From contig JADJRT010000002.1 in the NCBI GenBank assembly GCA_016712035.1, positions 1-64,000 of the forward strand: a DNA stretch of 64,000 nucleotides. Direction: 5' to 3'. This stretch comes from Flammeovirgaceae bacterium. GTDB lineage: Bacteria; Bacteroidota; Bacteroidia; Cytophagales; Cyclobacteriaceae. A program made the translations under genes and the position numbers. The number at the start of each line of letters is the position of its first letter. Positions within the stretch are counted from its first letter, which is position 1. Below are positions 32,501-41,206 of the stretch, piece after piece. The notes under the pieces were generated by a model, which saw nothing but the letters and a program-made list of their open reading frames with translations, had not been told where the DNA came from and made no database searches.

Positions 32501-32669
32501 TTTCAGTTTCGAAATATCCATAGTTCATCATTCGGGAACCCAGATTATTTCCTATCAAAATAATGTGCGAATTTTTATTAATTGTAAGGGTTGCGTCAGG
32601 CTTTGAACACTGAACTAAACTTCCAATCAACAGTAACAAAGAGATTTTAAACGTTGTTTTAAGATTCAT
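29520..32669 (-). CDS. PVC-type dehydrogenase: SGNH-like + propeller + HEAT + cytochrome c (lipoprotein)
   Basis: About 1,049 residues from the ATG at 32669 (MNLKTTFKISLLLLIGSLVQ followed by C). An SGNH/GDSL-type N-terminal domain (HIILIGNNLGSRMMNYGYFE, DVIIAFFGYNESFQG, DGSQLNDAGYQKF) precedes the dehydrogenase propeller (SVPPGYKIELFASEKEFADL, RLWVATMPSYPHYKPGDSKP, DGDDKADKKEIILSGFDDHD, HHAHSAYAADPSGAIYMGEG), HEAT repeats, and a cytochrome c domain with CSTCH near residue 933. The gene is intact despite its length. This combination is frequent in Planctomycetes and Bacteroidota. It probably oxidises a sugar at the outer face; whether the SGNH part has esterase activity is uncertain because the usual GDS serine is not clear. 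Confidence 0.88.
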   Translation of the reverse strand: MNLKTTFKISLLLLIGSLVQCSKPDATLTINKNSHIILIGNNLGSRMMNYGYFETEMQVRYPDSLLFIRNMCDGGDTPGFRPHSGRESPWAFPGAERFQTELAHPSGSEGFFETPDQWLTRLKADVIIAFFGYNESFQGEAGLENYKAELDAFIKHTRTQTYNGKSAPQLALVSPIAFENLSDKYDLPNGEKENKNLAIYANAMKEVAIKNQVHFIDALEPSNKWYNENNEPLTIDGSQLNDAGYQKFSTLLADKAFGKASSKAGANRNLIHAAVTEKNWMWHNDYKIPNGVHVFGRRYDPFGPDNYPFEIAKIRELTAIRDSAIWLAAKGEKLDLSIADQNTSKLPSVETNFDPKENGSLDYLYGKDALDKLSVPPGYKIELFASEKEFADLANPVQMSFDNKGRLWVATMPSYPHYKPGDSKPNDKLIILEDTNADGKADKQIIFAEGLHLPVGFEFAPEGVYVSQGTNLVLLTDTDGDDKADKKEIILSGFDDHDTHHAHSAYAADPSGAIYMGEGVFLHTNVETSYGPVRATNGGFYRYAPQRHHLERVAQLAIPNPWGIGFDDWGQNFFAETSGPDVRWMMPGSIKPRYGVSTHKSFNLIEEKHRVRPTSGLEFVSSRHFPDDVQGDLLINNTIGFLGMKQHVMEDDSTGYKSHHRADLVKSTDRNFRPVDMEFAPDGSLYLIDWHNILIGHMQHNARDPLRDHVHGRVYRITYPSRPLVTPAKVAGASIPELLENLKLPEFRTRYRTRRELRAHDASEVIPQLKSWVAKLNIEDERYEHHVLEALWVTWGLDRVDEQLLHQVLQSKDYRARAAAVRVLRYSGHQIKNQPELLMRAAQDDEGRVRLEALVAASWLDKEVGLPIVEEAGKHPMDKWMVDAYATAIAHLNGMSLKEKKDEEVQTHLTGKDRELFIIGKTIYARDGFCSTCHQPDGGGLSASGFPPLVGTPWVLGNEDRLIKITLNGIYGPMEVNGKEYPGQVPMTPFQGMLNDEEIAAVLTYVRNAFGNKAATISPDKVKAVRESTKNKTGFYSPEELLKQHPMEK

Positions 32670-32703
32670 TTCAGCCAACTATTTAAACAGGTAAGAATGA
32701 TGA

Positions 32704-32730
32704 CTATGTGGGTGTACTAAAAGTACATAG
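32704..32730. promoter_or_regulatory. Inverted repeat upstream of the PVC-type dehydrogenase gene
   Basis: TGTAC-TAAAA-GTACA (32713-32727), flanked by CTATGT on the left and TAG on the right. It lies 35 bases before the PVC-type gene start and after the PHP gene stop. It could be an operator or an mRNA hairpin; no matching copy was noticed elsewhere in the window. Confidence 0.35.
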
Positions 32731-32753
32731 AACAATCTGAAATAAAATGACCG

Positions 32754-33956
32754 TTAATCAAATTCGGTATAGGAAATAGGCTGTGTCCAGGCCATTTCAA
32801 AGTCACCTTCCTCAAAAGGATTTGATTTCAACTTGGTTGAGGAGATACGCGCACGAACAAAAACATAGTCCGCTGTTACTTTGAAACTACCAACACTTCC
32901 GCGGATGGTTTCAATAACCTGTGATTCATTCTCACCCTTCTTTACACCAATAAATTCTATTGTATACTTGATACCCTCAGCTTCAGCAATTTCAATGTTT
33001 ATCTCATTATTTTTTACATACAACTTTTTCAGTGTAACTCCTGTTGATGCATAAAACTTACCCGCCTCCATCGCTTCAATCAAAGCTTCTGCCTGTAGGG
33101 ATTCTGCCTGAACCATAATCCAACCGCGGCCTGCATTGGCAAAAGCTAACCCAAACTGATGATAATTGTGGCTGTCGTCCGTAGCTAATCCATTCATCAA
33201 TGGTTGATTCCTCTCCGCATAAGCAATATTAATTTTGTCCCACATTTCCTCCGTGCCTAGGTGAGCAGAGTCGCCATAATTACGAACAAGCTGATGGCCA
33301 TTATACACTTCAAAAAAGCGTTCGCCTTTCAGGCTAATCATATCTTCTAACGTAATAGCCCAATAAAAATTAGGATGGTTAATATGTGGGAACATCGGCA
33401 CACCCGTGCGTTCGCGCTGTTGCAACACGGCATCTACCGACTGCTGCATAGTTTCGGCTACAGTGGCTGCATTGGGTGGTTCAACAAATTCCTGAAGATT
33501 GGTTGCATTTACATGTACGGGTATTTTCCCATCCACATAATTGGTTATTTCTTCCGAAGGAATAATCAGAAAACTATTGTCTTGCATTTTGTCCTGTACT
33601 CATCAAAAGTTTTCAGCTTCACCTGCGTGCGACCGGTATCATTTTTATAGACTACCCAATCTTTTCCAAACTTCTCCAGATACTTCTGAAAACTTTCTTC
33701 ATACAACGGACTTTTTACAATCACCTTCCATTTCTCCTCGCGCGCCATCGTGTTGTGATCCGACAAGGCAACAAAATCATAGCCATTGGATTTATACCAA
33801 TCCAGCACCATTTCTGGAAATTCATCCCCATCACTCCAGTATGTATGGGGTGTGAAGATTGCCTTTATACCACTGTAATACTTCTTTCTCAGGCGATTGG
33901 CAGGAAAGCAAGAGCAGGCTTGATAGGAACAAGATGGTGTATAATTTCATTTTCAT
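32754..33956 (-). CDS. PHP-domain phosphoesterase-like lipoprotein (CehA/McbA type), two frameshifts
   Basis: About 400 residues. The ATG at 33956 starts a lipoprotein signal (LFLSSLLLLSC). The frame then shifts at about 33846, turning GNLHTHTYWSDGDEFPE into a false end, and again near 33590 (DEYRTK to QDNSFLIIPSEEIT). PHP metal-binding motifs are visible: NLHTHT, LSDHN, then EEIT, HINHPNF, and a late DDSHNYH. Family members hydrolyse phosphate esters or amides of sugars and nucleotides. It is the first gene of the long minus-strand unit, 138 bases from the divergent ThuA-dehydrogenase gene. Confidence 0.8.
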
Positions 33957-34034
33957 AGGGCATAAAATAATTTCAATCTAAAAATAGCAATTGACAGCCA
34001 GAAAGTAAGTTTTTACAGCAACCTTAGAATTTTT

Positions 34035-34055
34035 ATTGCGTATTATGTACGCAAT
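34035..34055. promoter_or_regulatory. Perfect 8-5-8 palindrome, candidate operator
   Basis: ATTGCGTA-TTATG-TACGCAAT, 13 bases before a -7-like box and between two divergent transcription units. It matches in layout and in most arm positions the palindrome at 41109-41129. That position would let a bound protein block RNA polymerase. Confidence 0.6.
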
Positions 34056-34068
34056 ACGATTATTTATA

Positions 34069-34076
34069 TACTTTTG
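34069..34076 (+). promoter_or_regulatory. -7 box of a Bacteroidota-type promoter
   Basis: TACTTTTG fits the TAnnTTTG consensus and stands 19 bases before the ATG at 34095. A clear TTTG -33 element at the usual spacing is not visible; the palindrome at 34035-34055 occupies that place. Confidence 0.45.
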
Positions 34077-34094
34077 TTTCTTAAACTCTAACTC

Positions 34095-37000
34095 ATGAAG
34101 CTCAAATCAATCCCTTTCATTGGATTTGCCACGCTATCTCTGGTACTAATCCACATGGGATTTTCATTTCATAAAAGCCCTGCAGAGAAGCCATTGGTGC
34201 TTGTATTCTCTAAAACAGATGGATTCAGACATGCATCCATTGAACCAGGAAAAATCGCTTTTCAAAAGATGGCCGATGAAAAGGCTTTGCAGTCGAATTC
34301 TCTGAAGATGCGACACAATTTAATGCCGTCAATCTGAAGCGATTCAGTGCAGTTGTCTTTTTAAACACGACAGGAGATATTTTGAATGATGGTCAGCAAG
34401 CTGAATTTGAGCGGTACATTCAGGCAGGTGGTGGGTATCTAGGCATTCATGCAGCTACGGATTGTGAGTATGAGTGGCCATGGTATGGAAGATTAGCAGG
34501 AGCTTTTTTTCTAGATCATCCCAATCCAAATAACATTCAGAAAGGGAAATTTTATTGGTGCAAAAAGATCATTGGGCAACGAAGGGAATGCCCGATACCT
34601 TCGAACGTACTGATGAATTTTATAGCTTCAAAACAATCGATCCAAGCATTAAGGTCTTAGTTAAGATAGATGAGAAGTCTTATCAAGGTGGTAAGAATGG
34701 TGATGATCATCCGATGAGTTGGTATCATGAATTTGATGGTGGTCGTTCATTTTATACCGCTATGGGTCATACCGATGAAACATTTACTGAACCTTTATTT
34801 TTAAATCATGTGTGGGCTGGCCTTCACTATGTAATGGGTGGTGACAATCCAACACCATTAGATTATTCAAAAGCTCGTCCTGAAGAGAATCGTTTTTCTA
34901 AAGTGATTCTAAAAGAAAAATTAAATGAGCCTATGGAGTTGAGCGTGCTCAATGATGGTCGCATTTTATTTATTGAGCGGCATGGTGCTGTACGAATATA
35001 TAATACAAAGACAAAAGTGTTGAAGACGATTGCTACCATTCCGGTAAGCTCAAAATACAAAGACAAGGAAGGCGCAGTAAGTGAAGCAGAAGATGGCCTG
35101 CTTGGTTTAAATAAAGATCCAAACTTTGCAACCAATCATTGGATTTATTTATACTATTCTGATCCTAACAAATCGCAAAACGTATTGGCTCGCTTTACAT
35201 TAACGGGCGATGTGTTGGATATGGCCTCAAAGAAAATTTTGTTAGCCGTACCGGTGCAACGCGAACAATGCTGCCATACAGGTGGAAGCATTGCTTGGGA
35301 TAAGCAAGGCAATCTTTATTTATCAACCGGTGATAATACCAGTCCACGTGATGGAGCCTATGCGCCTATTGACGAACGTGAAGAAAGATTTCCCTGGGAC
35401 GCACAAAAGTCTTCGGCTAATACAAATGACTTACGTGGAAAAATTATTCGCATTAAACCATTGGCTAATGGAACCTATTCAGTTCCAGAGGGTAATTTAT
35501 TTGCAAAAGGAACTGAGAAAACAAAGCCTGAGATTTATTCAATGGGGCATCGTAATCCATTCCGCATTTCTGTAGATCAGAAAACAGGATTTGTTTATTG
35601 GGGAGAAGTTGGACCGGATGCAAATGATCCTGATTCTCTTCGCGGGCCAGCTGGGCAGGATGAAGTAGGTCAAGCACGCGCAGCAGGAAATTTTGGCTGG
35701 CCTTATTTTGTTGGCAACAATAAAGCTTATCGCGAATACGATTATGGCACAAAACTATCTGGAGCTTATTATAATGCAGAGAAACCGATTAATAATTCTC
35801 CGAACAACACAGGTCTTAATGAGTTGCCCGCAGCTAAGAAAGCATTCATCTGGTATCCATATGCGGAGTCAAAAGAATTTCCATTGGTAGGATCAGGTGG
35901 ACGGAACGCCATGGCTGGTCCGGTTTACTATGCAGATGATTTTAAAACTGCTGCCAGGGCATTTCCAAAATATTACGATGGCAAACTGTTTATCTACGAG
36001 TGGATGCGCGGCTGGATTATGAACGTAACACTTGATAAAGATGGAAACTATCAATCTATGGAGCGATTTATGCCAAGCTATAAATTCAGCAACCCAATGG
36101 ATATGGAGTTTGATGCTAATGGTGATTTGTATATGTTGGAATATGGATCGGGATGGTTTAGTGCCAATGATGATGCCCGACTAATTAAGATTGAATACAA
36201 TGGCGGAAATCGAAAACCATCTATTCAAGTTAATGCCGATAAGTTAGGTGGATCCATTCCGCTTAATGTTACGCTTAACGCGGATGGAACAAAAGACGCG
36301 GATAACGATGCACTCACGTACACGTGGATGATCACATCAAAGTCTGGATTTTCAAAGACAATAAAAGAACCTACCGCGAATATTTCCCTTACTAAGCCTG
36401 AAGTATATAAGGCAACACTTATTGTAACCGATGGTAAAGGGGGAACGTCTTCGCAGTCGATGGAATTGATTGCCGGCAATGAACCTCCAAAAGTTACGTT
36501 TGATTTAGCAGGATCTAACCGCTCGTTCTATTCACCAGGTAAAGCTTATAACTACACAATAAAAGTGGAAGACAAAGAAGATGGCTCACTTGAGAACGGA
36601 AAGATTCTTCCACAGAGTGTTATTGTTAATATAGATTACCTGGCCGAGGGTTTTGATAAAGCAGAAATTGCACAAGGCCACCGAACCGCTGAAGCGACTG
36701 CACCTATCATTTCAACAAAAGGATTAAAATTAATTGAAGCCGGTGATTGCAAAGCTTGCCATAGTATAGATAAAAAATCAATCGGTCCCTCTTACCGGGA
36801 TGTATCATTAAAATATAAAGGCAAAGCTACGGCAGTAGAAAATCTTACTAAGAAAATCATTTCTGGTGGAACAGGTGTATGGGGAGATATCCCTATGGCA
36901 GCGCATCCACAACTTACAGCAGCCGATGCCTCTGAAATGGTAAAATATATTCTAAGTCTTTCTGAAGATAAGCCCAAAGTAAAATCACTTCCTGCTAAAG

Positions 37001-37830
37001 GGAGTTATACAACTACGCCTAATCCAGCAGATAAGGGACAAGGAGTTTATATTTTCCGTGCTGCATATAAAGATCGTGGCGCCTTGGGCTTAGCAGGTCT
37101 TGCTTCTGAAGATGAAGTTGTATTGCGAAGTCCGCTGATCAATCCTTCCAAGTATGATGTTACTTCTGATGTAAATAAAATGTCTTTTGGTGGCAATACC
37201 TTTGTAATGGTGACAAAAGATGGAGCCTATGTAGGTTTAAACAAGATTGACCTTACAGGAGTAACGCAAGTTGAAGTAATAGCTACAGCCCCGAAAGCTC
37301 AAGTGAACTCATCGGGTGGTGTTATTGAATTACACATTGATAGCCCACAAGGAAAACTGATCGGAAAATCAGATTTTATTGGTGATGTACCCGGATCAGG
37401 TTTCGGAGGAAAACCGGTAGCTATTGCTATCGAACCAACTACGGGCATTCATGATTTTTACCTAACATTTAAAAATCCTGATATGGGAGGCGCTCAGATC
37501 ATGATGATTGCCCTTAATACTGAATTTAAAATGGGTGAAGGGTCCAAAGTTGTTGCTGCAGGTTCAACCTATACCGCTGAAGAACTTACATCCTTTACAG
37601 GAAAGTATAAAATGACGGGCTTACCCTTTCCCTATGTAGAAGTGAGTGTAAAAGAGGGTAAATTGATTATGGATGCTGGCGGACAAGCCGGGCCTATTGA
37701 TCCAACTTCAACCAAAGATACCTTTGATGCTGGAGGTAAAGCTATAATCACTTTTATGCGAGAGAATGAAAAAGTGACCAAGCTTCAAATGGAAGCTATG
37801 GGATTCAAGTTCGAAGGAATAAAAGAATAA
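34095..37830 (+). CDS. ThuA - sugar dehydrogenase - PKD - cytochrome c - carbohydrate-binding fusion, two frameshifts
   Basis: About 1,245 residues. Signal peptide, then a ThuA domain (PLVLVFSKTDGFRHASIEPG, FLNTTGDILNDGQQAEFERY, GGGYLGIHAATDCEYEWPWY, HPMSWYHEFDGGRSFYTAMG) interrupted by frame losses near 34290 and 34550. From about residue 270 a glucose/sorbosone-dehydrogenase-like propeller (ELSVLNDGRILFIERHGAVR, GGSIAWDKQGNLYLSTGD, SMGHRNPFRISVDQKTGFVY), a PKD domain, cytochrome c with CKACH at 36749-36763, and a CBM6-like and last beta domain. Paralogue of 6490-9291 with an added ThuA part. Likely a periplasmic or surface sugar oxidase whose ThuA part processes or binds the product. Confidence 0.88.
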
Positions 37831-37855
37831 AGGCAAATTATAGAATCCTGCCCAA

Positions 37856-38614
37856 ATGAAAACGGAAGCTGAACTAAAAGACTTTTTTGAAAATGGAGAC
37901 AAAAAATATTTCTCCAACCTCACGATCGACTGCTCTATATTTGGGTATCACGAACGACAATTAAAAATCCTTCTTGCTAAATGGAATGGATTAGATGGAT
38001 TTAGTTTGCCTGGCGGATTTGTTGGACGAAAGGAGCCCTTGACGCAGGCAGCCAACCGAATTCTTAAAGAAAAGACCTCGATTGACAACATCTTTCTTCA
38101 ACAGTTTTACATGTTTGGAGATAGTGAGTTTCGAACTGACAACCATAAGAAGTTTACTAAGTTCTTGCCAAAAGATAGCTGGCTTTTGAATCGTACATTT
38201 TCTGTGGGCTATTATGCATTAGTTGACTATGCAAGCGTAACCATAGAAGAAGATATTTTTACCGAGAAATATGTATGGCAGGATATCAACAAGATTCCTG
38301 ACCTGCTGTTTGATCATAATGAGATGTTGGAGAAAGCTATTCAGCACATGCGCATTAATCTGCATCACCAACCCATTGGAATAAATCTGCTAAGCAAGGA
38401 ATTTACATTGCCGGAAATTCAATCGCTCTACGAAACTATTCTCGATAAAGAATTCGATCGTAGAAATTTTTCAAAGAAGTTATTGTCATTGGGATTAATA
38501 AAAGACACCAACAAAATTCGGAGCATCGGTCAACATCGGTCTCCCAAGCTTTATTGTTTCGACAAAAAGAAATATAGTCAGATGTTGAAAGGAGGAATTG
38601 CGCTGGAGTTATAA
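37856..38614 (+). CDS. Nudix-type transcriptional regulator (NrtR/AraR-like)
   Basis: 252 residues: an N-terminal Nudix fold (LTIDCSIFGYHERQLKILLA, GFSLPGGFVGRKEPLTQAAN) and a C-terminal winged helix (LLSKEFTLPEIQSLYETILD, FDRRNFSKKLLSLGLI, YCFDKKKYSQML). The Nudix box is degenerate: the REUxEE core reads RILKEKTS, so hydrolysis is doubtful and ligand sensing likely, as in NrtR-like regulators and the Bacteroidota arabinose regulator. It follows the dehydrogenase gene by 25 bases, so it is made with the genes it may control. A close paralogue is at 40287-41099. Confidence 0.85.
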   Translation: MKTEAELKDFFENGDKKYFSNLTIDCSIFGYHERQLKILLAKWNGLDGFSLPGGFVGRKEPLTQAANRILKEKTSIDNIFLQQFYMFGDSEFRTDNHKKFTKFLPKDSWLLNRTFSVGYYALVDYASVTIEEDIFTEKYVWQDINKIPDLLFDHNEMLEKAIQHMRINLHHQPIGINLLSKEFTLPEIQSLYETILDKEFDRRNFSKKLLSLGLIKDTNKIRSIGQHRSPKLYCFDKKKYSQMLKGGIALEL

Positions 38615-38684
38615 GGCGATGTGATTTCAAAATTTTTATTGAGTGGTATTAAAATTCTATATTTAACAATTAGAAATTATTCCT

Positions 38685-40286
38685 ATGAAGAAACTAGTTG
38701 TCGCCCTCCTGTTTATCAGTCAATTTGCTTTAGCTCAAAAAGAAATTCCATTATACTCAGTAGCAATTCCTAATTCACAAAAACCTACTTCCCCTATTGA
38801 CACCACGTTAACCAAAAATGTTGGCGCTAATAAAATTGAAATTCTTAATGGCGTAATAAACCCAACCCTCACTATTTTTCTACCGGACCCTGCCAAAGCT
38901 ACGGGCTCGGCCGTAATAATTTGTCCCGGTGGTGGGTATTCAATTTTGGCTACCAGCCACGAAGGATATGATGTAGCCAAACGCCTGAATGAAGAGGGTA
39001 TTGCTGCTTTCGTTTTAAAGTATCGGTTACCCAAGGGCGGCATCATGATCGATAAAAAATAGGGCCCCTACAGGATGCGCAGCGGGCTATTCAATTAGTC
39101 CGCGAAAATGCAAAACACTGGAATCTAAATCCCAATAAAATCGGCATCATGGGATCTTCAGCCGGTGGTCACTTAGCTTCTACCGCAGGAACACATTTTG
39201 ATAAACAGGTTATTGAAAATCCGAACCACACAAGTTTACGCCCCGACTTTATGATTTTAAATTATCCGGTTATAACTTTTACCGATAGTTTGACGCATCA
39301 GGGTTCGCGTCAAAATTTAATTGGCACAAAAGTTTTCACGAGTGATGATTACAAAAAAGGAATTCCAACCAAGGCAAAAGAGTTAGGGATGTTAGAAGTA
39401 GATGTAATCAACTTCTCAAATGAACTGCAAGTAACTCCTAAAACCCCACCTACTTTTATCACCTCAGCACTTACCGATAAAGCAGTACCGGTGGGCAACT
39501 CGCTTGTTTTTATAACTGCCCTGCAACAAAACAAAGTACCGGTGGAAATTTTTTTCTATGAGAAGGGTGAGCATGGCTATGGCATGAATAATCCTGAAGC
39601 CAATGAACAATGGATGGATGCCTGTTTAAAATGGATAAAGAAATATTTTGATCAACCCCCCATGGATTTTGCTAATCTTAAACAGCTTTCAACAAGACAA
39701 TAATAAACTATCAGCGCCTATGGCAAATGAAAACAGAGTTGTGTTTATGGGCAACTCCATTACGGAAGGTTGGAGTAAACTAGACAAGAGTTTTTGGGAT
39801 GGAAAGCCCTACATCAACCGCGGCATCAGTGGACAAACAACACCTCAAATGGTGTTGCGCTTTCAACAAGATGTAATTGATTTGAAACCGAAAGTGGTAG
39901 TGATACTGGCTGGCACAAATGATATAGCTGGCAACACCGGACCGATGACCCTTGAACAAACGCGCGACAACATTATTGCAATGGCTCAATTAGCAAATGC
40001 GAATAGAATACAAGTAGTCATCTCCTCTGTTATTCCTGCTTTTGACTATCCATGGAAACCAGGACTGGAGCCTGCAGAAAAAATTGTTGTTTTGAATAAG
40101 ATGTTGAAAGAATATGCAAGTAAGAGTAAAATTGTTTACCTCGATTATTTCTCAGCCATGGCCGATGAACGAAATGGTTTACGAAAAGGACTTGGTGACG
40201 ATGGCGTTCACCCAAACCTGGATGGTTATAAGATTATGGCACCGCTAGCAGAAAAAGCAATCGCAGAAGCGTTGCAAAAGCAATAA
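38685..40286 (+). CDS. Fused alpha/beta hydrolase - SGNH hydrolase (two esterase domains), two frameshifts
   Basis: About 534 residues in total. Signal peptide (MKKLVVALLFISQFALA), then an alpha/beta hydrolase of the acetyl-xylan-esterase-like group: VIICPGGGYSILATSHEGYD for the oxyanion hole, GSSAGGH with the nucleophile Ser, and GEHGYG with the His. After a frame loss at about 39055 the chain continues. The second domain is SGNH: FMGNSITEGW, AGTNDIAGN, DGVHPNLDGY. The join near 39685 is also shifted: DFANLK and FQQDNNKLSAPMANEN read on into each other as expected for one chain, although two genes cannot be excluded. Probable role: removal of acetyl groups from glycans before glycosidase action. 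Confidence 0.8.
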
Positions 40287-41099
40287 CTACCAGCCCGATT
40301 TTAATCCCTGCTTCAATGCCTTTTGATACTTGCGTTTATCGAAACGATATAAAAAGGGGGCTTTGTGGGCTCCACCCAGTTTTCGTTCGTTTAATCTTTC
40401 AAGAATCTCTAGCCCCAACATTCGCTTTTGAAAATTTCTGCGATCGAGGAATTCTCCTAAGATAGTCTCATATAAGCGCTGCAACTCAGGCATCGTAAAT
40501 TTTTCTGACAACAAGTTGTATCCAACCGGATGATCATTCAAATCAAGCCGAATCGTTTCAAGCGCTTTGCTCATGATTTGTTTATGATCATAGATAAGGG
40601 CCGGTACTTTTTCAATATCCCACCAACGACATTCCGTACTTAATATATCGGGTTGCGGATTCACTTTTGAAAATTCAACGAGGGCATAATATCCCACGGA
40701 AATAAATCGCTTAGTCATCCAACTTTTAATGGGGGCGATTTTCTTTCCCTTCTCACGGGCGGGATCACCAAAGGTGTAAAATTGCTGCAGATAAATATCT
40801 TTAAGTCCTGTTCGTTCATTAAGAGTTCGCACAGCTGAATCATCTAAGGATTCTTCATGTTTTACAAAACCACCAGGCAGGCACCAAGGTCCCTCCTTCC
40901 ATTTCAACAACAGCACTTTTAGTTGATCTTCATGAAATCCAAAAATCACACAATCCACTGAAACGTGCGTTAGGAAAACCCGGTCACCCCTTACAACAAA
41001 ATCTTTTAACTGCTTAGAATGCATAAAACTCAGTAACGGCAGCAAATCTGTCGAATTGTTGTGGCAATCCATAGAAGTATCTTGAAAATTCAAGAGCAA
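40287..41099 (-). CDS. Nudix-type transcriptional regulator, paralogue
   Basis: 270 residues with the same two-domain plan as the gene at 37856-38614: SVDCVIFGFHEDQLKVLLLK, GPWCLPGGFVKHEESLDDSA, then FTMPELQRLYETILGEFLDR, RNFQKRMLGLEILE and FLYRFDKRKYQKAL. The Nudix box (RTLNERTGL) lacks the catalytic Glu pair in its usual place. The stop abuts that of the esterase gene (convergent). The start at 41099 is supported by the candidate operator only ten bases upstream; internal ATGs at codon 10 and 26 are alternatives. Divergent from the GH3 gene, hence a possible regulator of GH3 and of itself. Confidence 0.85.
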   Translation of the reverse strand: MLLNFQDTSMDCHNNSTDLLPLLSFMHSKQLKDFVVRGDRVFLTHVSVDCVIFGFHEDQLKVLLLKWKEGPWCLPGGFVKHEESLDDSAVRTLNERTGLKDIYLQQFYTFGDPAREKGKKIAPIKSWMTKRFISVGYYALVEFSKVNPQPDILSTECRWWDIEKVPALIYDHKQIMSKALETIRLDLNDHPVGYNLLSEKFTMPELQRLYETILGEFLDRRNFQKRMLGLEILERLNERKLGGAHKAPFLYRFDKRKYQKALKQGLKSGW

Positions 41100-41108
41100 A
41101 TGAATACT

Positions 41109-41129
41109 ATTGTGTCAATAATACACATT
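41109..41129. promoter_or_regulatory. Candidate operator between Nudix regulator and GH3 gene
   Basis: ATTGTGTC-AATAA-TACACATT, an imperfect palindrome with the same 8-5-8 layout as the one at 34035-34055 (ATTGnGT and TACnCA shared). It lies in the divergent region, 10 bases before the Nudix regulator start and 78 bases before the GH3 start, which suggests autoregulation. Confidence 0.55.
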
Positions 41130-41206
41130 AGATAATTTCTCTACCTGCATCCTTTGAGATTTTGGATTACGTACAATTAATAATAGATACTAAACAGATA
41201 ATCAGA

